The translations under genes and the position numbers were made by a program. The notes under the pieces were generated by a model. That model saw only the letters and a list, made by a program, of their open reading frames with translations. It searched no databases and was not told where the DNA came from. Below, one piece after another: positions 35,469-43,487 of a DNA stretch of 64,000 nt. Numbering within the stretch: position 1 is the first letter of the stretch; every line of letters starts with the position of its first letter. The DNA is from Akkermansiaceae bacterium (lineage in GTDB: Bacteria > Verrucomicrobiota > Verrucomicrobiia > Verrucomicrobiales > Akkermansiaceae): positions 22,407-86,406 of the forward strand of contig JAGYIT010000012.1 of assembly GCA_018402445.1 (NCBI GenBank), read 5' to 3'.

Positions 35469-37807
35469 AAACCATCGAACATACCCATGACCTCGTCGTG
35501 GTCGGCGGCGGACTCTCCGGCATCTGCGCTGCAGTGACCGCCGCGCGCCAAGGTGTACGCACCGCGCTTGTCCAGGATCGCCCCGTGCTCGGCGGCAATG
35601 CCAGCACCGAGATCCGCGTGCCTCCCGTGGGTGCCAACCAGTGCAACTTCGCCTACTCCCGGGAAACCGGGCTGATCGAGGAACTCTTCCTCAACAACCT
35701 GCTCCGCAACCCGACTTGGTGCCCGGAGGGATGGAACCTTGAGCTGGAGTCTCTTGTTAGAAATGAGACGTCGCTCGACCTTTTCCTCAACACCGCCGTC
35801 TGCGAGATCACGATGCACGAGGGCGGCAAGCAGATCGCGGGCGTGAAGGCCTATTGTTCCATGGAGGAAACCTGGCATGTCTTCGCGGCTCCGTATTTCG
35901 CCGATTGCTCGGGCGACGGCATCGTCGGCTCACTCTCGGGCGCTGAGTTCCGAATGGGCGTGGAGGCACGTGCTGAGTTCGACGAGCCGATGTGCCCGGA
36001 AGAGGCCACCGGCGAGACCATGGGCATGAGCCTGCACCTGCACGCCCGTGACGCGGGGCGGGCGATGCCCTTCATGCTGCCGGATTGGGTGGGCATGGAA
36101 ATCAACCACGACGATTTCGGCCCCTACCGTCCGGTGAACGAGCATTTCTTTGCCGATACCGGCGGGTTCTGGTGGCTCGAATGGGGAGGTGCGCTCGATA
36201 CCGTGCACGACACCACGAAAATCAAGGAGGAGGTCCAGCGCATCACCCTCGCGGTATGGGATTACCTGAAAAACCGCTCACCGCTTGCGGAACGGCTCGC
36301 CACCTATGAACTAGACTGGATGGGTGCGGTGCCGGGAAAACGCGAGTCGCGCCGCTTCATCGGCGATCACATCCTGACGATGAACGAGATCGATGCTCAG
36401 GCATATTTCGAGGACGCCGTGGCTTATGGCGGCTGGGGTTTCGACCATCACCCGCCGGACGGATTCCACGACAAGGAGAACCCGAGCACCCACCAATACC
36501 TGCGCGGGCCGCATAACATTCCGCTTCGCTCGCTCTACTCCCGCGATGTGGCCAACCTGTTTTTCGCCGGACGCAACATCAGCGCCACCCACTACGCCTT
36601 GTCGTCCACCCGCGTCATGCTCACCTGCGCCCAGATCGGTGAGGCGGTTGGCATGGCAGCCAGCTACGCGATCCGATCCCGGCGCAACCCGCGCGAGCTG
36701 GTATCCGGCAAGGCCGTCCGCGCCATCCAGCGCGATCTGCTCCGCGCCGACCACCACATCCACGCGCTGGAATTGCCGATCAAGAATGACATCGCACCGG
36801 AGGCCGAAGTCCGCGCCTCGAGCACGTTCTCCGACGGGGATCCGGTCGAAAGCTGGGGCACCGACCGCCTGGGCGACCGCCGCATGCTGCAACTGCCCGT
36901 CGTCACCGACCGCCTCGATTCCCTGGCTCTGCTCATCAATGCGGACGAGGACACGGAGCTGCGTTACCATTTCCACCAAGGCCCAGTGAACGGCTCGACC
37001 TACCCCGAAGAGCGGCTTGCCGGGGGAGCTGTTGCCATTTCCGCCGGCCAATCACGGTGGGTGGAGCTGCCGGTCGGAGCTGCCATCCAGCGTCCCGGCT
37101 GGCACTTCCTGATTCTGGAGGAAAATCCCGCAGTGGCGGTTCACATCGTCGAGACGCCACCCGGCCGCCGCTGGTATTATCTCAAGCCGGACGATCCGAT
37201 CCGCCCCAATCCGTTCAGCGCCTGGACCGCCCGCTCGCTGGCCATCGGCATGGAGCGGGCCGTGGATGCGGACGGAGCGCGGGTCGATGCTCCGGACTGG
37301 AGCGAACACGCCCGCCAATTCGCCTCGATGAGTGCTTTTCTCCAATTCGGGTATGGCTGCCGCGCCACTCCCGCGCAACCCGTGCACGAGCCGTCGATGG
37401 TCGTCAATCCTCACTCCCGGCCCACCCGTGAGCCGAACCTCTGGGTATCGGCCGCGACTTCCTTCGACTCACCCGAGTGGATCGAACTGAGCTGGAAGGA
37501 ACCGAAATCGATTTCCGAAATCCAGATCCTTTTCGACTCCTCGCTTCACTTTCACTTCTACCAGAGCTGGCAGGGATACGCCGTCAACACCATCCCAGCC
37601 ATCGTCCGAAACTATCGGATCATCGCGACACACGCGGATGGTTCCGAATCGGTCGTCGTGGAAATCAACGGCAATCACCAGCGCAACCGCCGCCACCGGG
37701 TTGAGCTGACGCAGTTGCGCCGCCTGCGCCTCGAAATTCTTGATGCCAACGGCCTGCCGCGCGCACAGGTTTACTCTATCCGAACCCTTTCATCTGCCTC
37801 ATCATGA
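35465..37807 (+). CDS. FAD-dependent oxidoreductase with C-terminal beta-sandwich region
   Basis: A 780-residue protein of the FAD_oxidored (PF12831) family. The FAD-binding motif is DLVVVGGGLSGICAAVTAA at residues 9-27; GGNASTEIRV and a later SRDVANLFFAGRNISATHYA mark the family. Residues about 450-780 are beta-rich and hold two sandwich-like modules, the last resembling a discoidin fold (SPEWIELSWKEPKSISEIQI). No signal peptide is seen, so it may act in the cytoplasm. The TTG start overlaps the symporter stop (TTGA), and its own stop overlaps the next gene (ATGA), which implies coupled translation. Substrate unknown; a sugar or sugar acid delivered by the symporter is plausible. Confidence 0.8.
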   Translation: MKTIEHTHDLVVVGGGLSGICAAVTAARQGVRTALVQDRPVLGGNASTEIRVPPVGANQCNFAYSRETGLIEELFLNNLLRNPTWCPEGWNLELESLVRNETSLDLFLNTAVCEITMHEGGKQIAGVKAYCSMEETWHVFAAPYFADCSGDGIVGSLSGAEFRMGVEARAEFDEPMCPEEATGETMGMSLHLHARDAGRAMPFMLPDWVGMEINHDDFGPYRPVNEHFFADTGGFWWLEWGGALDTVHDTTKIKEEVQRITLAVWDYLKNRSPLAERLATYELDWMGAVPGKRESRRFIGDHILTMNEIDAQAYFEDAVAYGGWGFDHHPPDGFHDKENPSTHQYLRGPHNIPLRSLYSRDVANLFFAGRNISATHYALSSTRVMLTCAQIGEAVGMAASYAIRSRRNPRELVSGKAVRAIQRDLLRADHHIHALELPIKNDIAPEAEVRASSTFSDGDPVESWGTDRLGDRRMLQLPVVTDRLDSLALLINADEDTELRYHFHQGPVNGSTYPEERLAGGAVAISAGQSRWVELPVGAAIQRPGWHFLILEENPAVAVHIVETPPGRRWYYLKPDDPIRPNPFSAWTARSLAIGMERAVDADGARVDAPDWSEHARQFASMSAFLQFGYGCRATPAQPVHEPSMVVNPHSRPTREPNLWVSAATSFDSPEWIELSWKEPKSISEIQILFDSSLHFHFYQSWQGYAVNTIPAIVRNYRIIATHADGSESVVVEINGNHQRNRRHRVELTQLRRLRLEILDANGLPRAQVYSIRTLSSASS

Positions 37808-40449
37808 CCTTGCGCCTATCCAACACCTTCACCCGAATTGCTTCCTCAGCCTTTCCGATCCGGGGCTGTATCGCCTTTCTGCTGGCAGTCCTCGGCACCC
37901 TCCATGCTAACGGACAAACCGAAGCTGGGGATAAACCGGTAATTGCCTTCTACGTGGTCACCACCGGGGACGACTCCAACTCGGGAACCCAAACCGCTCC
38001 CTTCGCCACTATTTCCCGAGCCCGCGATGCGGTCCGGCAGATGAAAAAGGACGGACGTTTCAATGCGCCGGTCACCGTGACCGTGATGGGGGGAACCTAT
38101 CACCTCGCCGAGCCGATTTTTCTCGGCCCCGGGGATTCCGGCGCGCCCGGCAAGCCGGTGACTTATCAAGCGGCTCCGGGAGAGACCGTTATCCTTAGCG
38201 GCGGCGTGCCGATTGAGGGGCCTTGGACTCCGATCACTCTGAACGGTGAAGAAGTGTTCGTCACCGAACTCACCGGAACCACGGATCAAAGGGTCAAGCA
38301 GGTCATCCGTATCAATGATCCGGCAAGGGTCGAAATCGAGGGAGTCTGGAGCCGCAAGGGCGGATATCTCCACGACCAGAATGCCAAGAAGGAGGCCAAG
38401 AGCGTGACCTTCAGACCGGAAATTTCCGAGGACGGAGACTACGAGGTCTATCTGCGCTGGACGCAGCGTGACGATGCCGCCCGCAAGGTGCCGGTGGATG
38501 TTCGCTTCGACGGCGGCACGCGGCGCCACACCATCAGCCAGGCCACACGCGGCGGATGGTATCAACTCGGCAGGCACCGATTCACGTCCGCTTCTAACAG
38601 CGCGGTGATCGTCCGCAACGACGACACCGAGGGTTTCGTCATGGCGGAGGCGGTGATGTTCATCGAGGCGGACCAGCCGCGCCCTTGGGTTTTTCGACAG
38701 CTCTTCGAAGACGACGAGAGACAAACCCGCGCCCGGTTCCCCAACACCGGTCATCTCTATGCCACCGGAGGAGCTGTTGATCACATGACCATGCGGCCCG
38801 GGGAGGCGAAGGCTTCGTGGGGCGATGAACCCGACGCGCAGGTGCACATCGTGGCGGGACCGAAATTCTTCAACCAGTTGCCCACGATCACCTCCATCGA
38901 CCCCATGACCGGCACCATCAAGTTCGAGGACGAGTGCTTTACCGGGATTCGGAACAACAACTCGTTTCACGTCGAGGGCATCAAGTCCGAGCTGGATGCG
39001 CCCGGCGAGTGGTATCTGGACGCCCCGGCCGGGCGTCTCTATTTCAAGCCAAAGGGAGAGCGCCCCGGCCGGGTGGTCGCGCCACGGCTCAACAGCATCT
39101 TTCAACTCGTGGGTGATGTGGAGAAAGGAACCCACGTCGAGCACATCAGCATCAAGGGCTTTTCCATGCGCCACACCACCTACACCCTCGGCCATCTCGA
39201 ACCACGGGTGAACACCGACGGCGCGGTCGTGCTCGAGAACGCGCGGCACTGCACGATTTCCGGCAACGACTTCCAACATCTCGGCGGCTACGCGGTCTGG
39301 CTGCGGTTGGATTCCAGTGACAACCGGATCGAAAACAACACCGCAAAGGAACTCGGCGCGGGCTTCGTTTTGGCGACGGGTGCGCAGCTCAGCTACATGG
39401 AGCCTCATCTCGTCTTTGATCACCGCCCGCAAGCCGGCGCGCTCTATCCCATGAACAACGCCATCACGGGCAACACCGCCCATGGCCTTGGCAGGATCCG
39501 CTATTACAATGCCGGTGTCCACCTCGACAGCCGCCCCGAGAACCTCGTCATGAGCATCGGCAACCATATCGCCAGCAACACCTTTCACGACCTCTCCCGC
39601 AACGGCATCTTCGCCTTCCGCAACCAGGGCGGCAACGTCATCGAATACAACCACATCCACGATTTCCTCAAGGAAACCATCGATGGCGCCGGCATCCACT
39701 TCGCCTCGATGAGCAAGCTCAACGCGCCGAACTTCATCGTCAACAACCACGTCCACGACGGTCATGGCATCAGCCGGAGTCATGGTAATCCAGCGCGCAG
39801 CAACTACGCCTACGGGATTTACCTCGATTGGTACACGAGCCACTCGAGGGTGGCCGACAACGTCATCCACGATTGCTCGGGCGGGCACGGCGACACCTCG
39901 ACGCGGGTCTTCATGGGCGGCGAGCACAACATCCTCGCCAACAACCCGCCGCAGGGCGACACCCGTGAAATGGGAGCTGGAGCCACCGCCTCTAACAATA
40001 TTCCCGCCGCCCTCCGCGTGCATACCGGTTGCGTGGTCAACTGCTTCGATGAGGATCGCGTGACCCTCAACGGCAAATGGCAAACGGTGTCGAAACCCGG
40101 CTTCGGCAAGCTCCTGACATACTTCTACAAACAAAGCGAGGCCGGAGCGGGGGAGGAAACCTCCGCCGTTTTTCACCCTCCGGTTCCGGAAGACGGGCAC
40201 TACGACGTGTTTTTCTTCACCGTCGGCGACCCCGCACAGGCCACCGACGCCCCGGTGGAAATCTCCCACGCCGATGGAGTCTCACAGGTATCGCTCAACC
40301 TTTCCGAGGACAAGGTCTGGGTGAAGAAAGGCAATTACCGTTTCCGCAAGGGCGAGGGAACCATCACCTTCACGGTCAAAGGCGTGGATGGACTTGTGGC
40401 TGCTCACAAGATCGGCTTGATCAGGGTTGATGGATCGCCCGGGCCCTGA
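37804..40449 (+). CDS. Secreted parallel beta-helix protein with golvesin-like domains
   Basis: An 881-residue exported protein (signal near FLLAVLGTLHANGQ). The start of the mature part (VVTTGDDSNSGTQTAPFATI) is the opening of a right-handed beta-helix of the pectate-lyase-like type. Residues about 180-290 form a golvesin/Xly-like carbohydrate-binding domain (ISEDGDYEVYLRWTQRD). The main beta-helix runs from about 440 to 720, with repeated N-rich turns such as NRIENNTAKELGAGF. A second golvesin-like domain closes the protein (VPEDGHYDVFFFTVGD). Such proteins are usually polysaccharide lyases or hydrolases, but the active site cannot be assigned here. The ATG overlaps the preceding stop by four bases, completing the three-gene unit. 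Confidence 0.8.
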   Translation: MTLRLSNTFTRIASSAFPIRGCIAFLLAVLGTLHANGQTEAGDKPVIAFYVVTTGDDSNSGTQTAPFATISRARDAVRQMKKDGRFNAPVTVTVMGGTYHLAEPIFLGPGDSGAPGKPVTYQAAPGETVILSGGVPIEGPWTPITLNGEEVFVTELTGTTDQRVKQVIRINDPARVEIEGVWSRKGGYLHDQNAKKEAKSVTFRPEISEDGDYEVYLRWTQRDDAARKVPVDVRFDGGTRRHTISQATRGGWYQLGRHRFTSASNSAVIVRNDDTEGFVMAEAVMFIEADQPRPWVFRQLFEDDERQTRARFPNTGHLYATGGAVDHMTMRPGEAKASWGDEPDAQVHIVAGPKFFNQLPTITSIDPMTGTIKFEDECFTGIRNNNSFHVEGIKSELDAPGEWYLDAPAGRLYFKPKGERPGRVVAPRLNSIFQLVGDVEKGTHVEHISIKGFSMRHTTYTLGHLEPRVNTDGAVVLENARHCTISGNDFQHLGGYAVWLRLDSSDNRIENNTAKELGAGFVLATGAQLSYMEPHLVFDHRPQAGALYPMNNAITGNTAHGLGRIRYYNAGVHLDSRPENLVMSIGNHIASNTFHDLSRNGIFAFRNQGGNVIEYNHIHDFLKETIDGAGIHFASMSKLNAPNFIVNNHVHDGHGISRSHGNPARSNYAYGIYLDWYTSHSRVADNVIHDCSGGHGDTSTRVFMGGEHNILANNPPQGDTREMGAGATASNNIPAALRVHTGCVVNCFDEDRVTLNGKWQTVSKPGFGKLLTYFYKQSEAGAGEETSAVFHPPVPEDGHYDVFFFTVGDPAQATDAPVEISHADGVSQVSLNLSEDKVWVKKGNYRFRKGEGTITFTVKGVDGLVAAHKIGLIRVDGSPGP

Positions 40450-40556
40450 TCCGTTACTGGCTGGTATTGTTCATCGTATCGGTCTGCGCGGTGGTGATGT
40501 ACGCGCCGATGAATGCGAACGCGCTTCTGATCAGGGCAAAGGAGCGCCGAGATTGA
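40446..40556 (+). pseudogene. Possible C-terminal remnant of a membrane protein
   Basis: An open stretch without start encodes LIRYWLVLFIVSVCAVVM followed by a polar, basic tail ending KERRD and a stop. It looks like the last membrane segment of an integral membrane protein. It touches the end of the beta-helix gene and precedes a truncated proS, in a zone of rearrangement. Chance cannot be excluded. Confidence 0.3.
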
Positions 40557-40611
40557 GCATGTCGCGGCTTGCAAAGAAACAGCGGATGCCGTCACTGTTT
40601 TGGGCACCACC

Positions 40612-40796
40612 ATGTCCAACAACAAGACTGCCATCACACCGACCCGCGAAGAGGATTTTCCGGAATGGTATCAACAAGTCATCAAGGCTGCGGACCTCGC
40701 GGAGAATTCCGAGACGCGTGGCTGCATGGTGATCAAGCCGTGGGGATACGGGATCTGGGAGTTGATCCAGCAGCAGCTCGACCGGCGCTTCAAGGC
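40612..40796 (+). pseudogene. proS: Truncated prolyl-tRNA synthetase, N-terminal fragment
   Basis: The fragment encodes TAITPTREEDFPEWYQ and GCMVIKPWGYGIWE, the conserved N-terminus of the archaeal/eukaryotic-type (class 3) prolyl-tRNA synthetase. After about 62 residues (DRRFKA) the match stops and the frame runs into the repeat at 40796, ending at 40821. The catalytic core and anticodon domain are missing, so this cannot be functional; an intact proS must exist elsewhere. The break falls on the repeat that also stands before the RAYT gene at 3804. Confidence 0.82.
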
Positions 40797-40830
40797 CATT
40801 GCAAGATTCCCGGAAAAATGAAGAAAACTT
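40796..40830 (+). repeat. RAYT-leader-like repeat at the proS break
   Basis: CCATTGCAAGATTC (40796-40809) followed by CCGGAAAAATGAAGAAAA closely matches the leader of the RAYT gene (3699-3765). No RAYT gene follows here. Confidence 0.6.
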
Positions 40831-40995
40831 GAGTCTTCAGGAAAAGGAAAGATTGATTTCATGCTCGGGCATGGTGTGGTTTCGCAAGCGACGAAGGATA
40901 AATTGAATGTCGCTGCTAAAAATGCAAAAATTACAGAGCCTAGCTACGACTATGCTTTCAAGATTCTTCCACCGCCACCCTTCCGATAATTGGAC

Positions 40996-42093
40996 ATGAG
41001 CACAGTTTTCTGGAGCAGCGACCTCTTGGACCTCACCGCGGCGAAAGCCGGCATGAAATCCATCCTCAAACCAGGTAGGAAGGCGAAATTTGTTGCCGAG
41101 ATTCCCGGCGGGGGCACCTGCAAGGAGCTGTGTCATAAAGATCTGGCGTATGAACAGATGGAAATGCTGCAAGTGCCTCCGTCTTGTGGTGGGATCAAAG
41201 TCGCTGCCGATTCGCTGTTCCCTCCATCGGAAGTCCCCGGTGAACTATGCGTGATAGGCCCGTACTGGGATCACGTCAAACAAATGCCTAAAAGCAGGGA
41301 GTTGCTGTTGCGAAGCTGGTATTTTTCGTCGCGCCTTGGAAGCATAGTCGATGTGATGGTGTTTTCTGAATATGGCATCGGTTTTATGGCACGTCCGCTT
41401 GCGAGCGGCGGGGGTGTGAAATTTTTCTGCTCTTCTAGACCCGATTCATTCTATCGCGACATCACCGGAGTCCATTTGGAAGCGGGTAATGAAAAGGTTG
41501 ACCCGGAATTGGTCCGCGAAATGGTGGTAGGCTGGATGGATGAGTTCGGCTTGTCCGGCCACCCGGCGATCAAGGAAACAAGGATTTCGCTTGAGAACGA
41601 ACCACATTACGAAGTCGTGCTTGACGGTTCCTCTCCCCGTTGGGCGGAGGAGCGGGGGCAGGCCTTCATGAAAAAGGTCTTTCAGGACGATGCCAACCCC
41701 AAATATCCGGTCGCCCTTTACTCGATGGCGGATTACGCGGCCGCTGACTGCACCTTTTTGAAGGCCGAGAACATCCGCGAGCAACTGGTCCCCATCCTTC
41801 AGGCGGCCAAGGACAATCCCTTGCCGGGGAAATACTCGGTAAATTTTTATACAATCCTGTCACCGAGCTGGAGGGAGCGGGAAAAACGAAGGAAAAAGCT
41901 CAAGGGGGACGCGACGGAGGCGGAGAAGCTGGGGGAGCTGGTTCTTGAGAACGGGATCCGCGCTGAAGCGGTGCTGGTGATCTCCCGCGAAGGCTACGGG
42001 TTCACCCTGTTCTTCGAGGAAAACCCCGACGACGCGATCCGCTTTACAGATACCGCCCTTTTTCAAAAACTGGAGTGGAAACTACAGAACTGA
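40996..42093 (+). CDS. Protein of unknown function
   Basis: A 365-residue protein with no signal peptide or membrane segment and no motif I recognise. The ATG at 40996 is preferred to the TTG at 40990. It shows mixed alpha/beta composition with several cysteines in the first 70 residues (CKELCHKD, PPSCGGIKV), and two long hydrophilic segments: one with charged REREKRRKKLKGDATEAEK near residue 295, and a C-terminal strand-rich end (GYGFTLFFEENPDD). The upstream gap 40822-40995 is AT-richer than the neighbourhood. It is followed after 11 bases by another unknown gene, so the two may form one transcript. This region looks acquired: it lies between a truncated proS and a junction repeat. Confidence 0.6.
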   Translation: MSTVFWSSDLLDLTAAKAGMKSILKPGRKAKFVAEIPGGGTCKELCHKDLAYEQMEMLQVPPSCGGIKVAADSLFPPSEVPGELCVIGPYWDHVKQMPKSRELLLRSWYFSSRLGSIVDVMVFSEYGIGFMARPLASGGGVKFFCSSRPDSFYRDITGVHLEAGNEKVDPELVREMVVGWMDEFGLSGHPAIKETRISLENEPHYEVVLDGSSPRWAEERGQAFMKKVFQDDANPKYPVALYSMADYAAADCTFLKAENIREQLVPILQAAKDNPLPGKYSVNFYTILSPSWREREKRRKKLKGDATEAEKLGELVLENGIRAEAVLVISREGYGFTLFFEENPDDAIRFTDTALFQKLEWKLQN

Positions 42094-42104
42094 CACAAAC
42101 TGAA

Positions 42105-42791
42105 ATGCACATCGTCCTCCAGCTCCTTTGCCTCACCCTCCTTGGAACGATGGCAATCTCCGCCAACCCCCTTGAGCAGCTTTGGCGTGGCAATAACGGC
42201 AAAGCTTTCCGGGGCACCTTCGTCGCGTTCAATGAAGACCGCTCCACTGCCACCTTCGACACCTCCACCGGCAAACGCGTCACTGTCGCCGTGGCCAACC
42301 TGATCCCCCAACATCGCGACATCCTGCTGGGCACGGTTCGACGACCGGCCCCCACTCCGCCACCCGCCCCGCAAACCGGCGGCGGCTTCAAAACCCTCCC
42401 CGAGCCCGACCGCAGCCTCGTTCCTAAACTCGCTCCCAAAGACTTCGGCTCGAGCGACCAGGATATGCTCACAACCGCCGTATGGTCCGCTTTCCTGTGG
42501 TGGGATCAAACCGGTCTTTTGGAAGTCCCTGGTCGCGGAAACTTCAACAAACGAGCAGAAAACCTTCATGAACAGTTTGCACGCGACATATCCAAGGGCG
42601 GGCGCGGCGCCGCCTCACTTGAAGATGCCAAAGCCGCCGTCGAAAAACACTTCGCGGAACATCACGCCGAAACCGCCGCCTGTCGTGTCAACATCACTCC
42701 GTCCCCCATCGACAGCCAGAAACTTGCCGCGGCTCTCACTGGCGCTAACGCGGTGATCCTAAACATGACAACCCCCATTTCCCCGCCCTAA
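42105..42791 (+). CDS. Secreted protein with SHD1-like segment, end formed by a repeat
   Basis: A 228-residue protein with signal peptide MHIVLQLLCLTLLGTMAIS; the ATG at 42105 gives it. Residues 22-65 (LWRGNNGKAFRGTFVAF, then GKRVTVAVANLIPQHR) resemble the SLA1-homology-like domain often found in Planctomycetota and Verrucomicrobiota secreted proteins. The middle has a proline-rich linker (APTPPPAPQT-like) and then a helical region. The final residues, TTPISPP, and the stop lie inside junction repeat copy 4, so the original C-terminus has probably been replaced. Function unknown; perhaps envelope binding. Confidence 0.6.
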   Translation: MHIVLQLLCLTLLGTMAISANPLEQLWRGNNGKAFRGTFVAFNEDRSTATFDTSTGKRVTVAVANLIPQHRDILLGTVRRPAPTPPPAPQTGGGFKTLPEPDRSLVPKLAPKDFGSSDQDMLTTAVWSAFLWWDQTGLLEVPGRGNFNKRAENLHEQFARDISKGGRGAASLEDAKAAVEKHFAEHHAETAACRVNITPSPIDSQKLAAALTGANAVILNMTTPISPP

Positions 42792-42843
42792 GGTCCGCCC
42801 CAATGGCTCTTTCAGGGGCCTCCCGCAGAAAGCAAATTCCTGC
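42768..42843 (+). repeat. Junction-associated repeat, copy 4
   Basis: Starts ACAACCCCCATTTCCCCGCC and ends with the 44-base block (42800-42843) shared exactly with 24375-24418. It supplies the stop codon of the secreted protein gene before it. Confidence 0.8.
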
Positions 42844-43487
42844 TATGAGGTTGGTCAAGGGTTGATGTGGAAATTGTGTATATTTTCAGGTTTTAGCCGA
42901 CTTGCTTAGTCCGGCTGGATTTGCGGGTTGATAGTGGATTGAAGAATTGGCGATGCGGCTTGATGTGGGTTATGGTTCCTTATCGTCCGCAGGATACGGC
43001 TCTGCCGGAGGGCAACCGGAGCGGCGGACGATGCCAAAGGGGTCTTTGCCTCCGTGTCGTGCCGTCGGTTTTGCCTGCGGCGCGGCACGTTTTATTGAGG
43101 CGCTTGCCCCTTGGCCCAATGCGGAAAACTCCGGGGGTTTGGGGGCAGCGCCCCCATGACGGTCCCAGGAATGGAGCGGGTCCACCTCGCGGGAGTGAGG
43201 ATTTGTGGAGCCGGACACGGCGGATACGAATGTCTTTCCTTCCTGGGTGGCTTCGCCGGGGTTCCGGCGAACGCAGCCTGCTATCCGCGCGTTTGCTTGA
43301 TCGCAAAGCGCCAGGTGACTGATTCGGGTCGGGGAAGGGAAAAGCGGTCTCATCTAGCAGTCGGACGTGGTTGGCACGTTCATGGAATTTCTCAGACGCG
43401 CGACATTCGTTGCGGCGGTGGCCGGTCGGAAAATGTTAGTGACTCATGGTTGGTAAGGAATGGGTGTGGGGTTGGGATGGATCCGCG
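42844..43487. other. Gene-free stretch next to the IS110 element
   Basis: No convincing coding frame on either strand; the open frames present are short, overlap each other and have no family resemblance. Several GC-rich hairpins are visible, for example GGGGGC/GCCCCC near 43141-43156 and CCGGAG-type pairs near 43012. As it lies 3' of an IS110-type transposase, it could include the element's long non-coding end, where some family members encode their bridge RNA. Confidence 0.4.

Noticed and set aside
37846..40269. An 807-residue open frame on the - strand opposite the beta-helix gene
   Set aside because: Antisense shadow of a clear secreted beta-helix gene; no family resemblance and no start context.
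42921..43353. Overlapping open frames on both strands of the gap next to IS110
   Set aside because: Short, mutually overlapping, proline/arginine rich and without conserved motifs; more likely non-coding element DNA.
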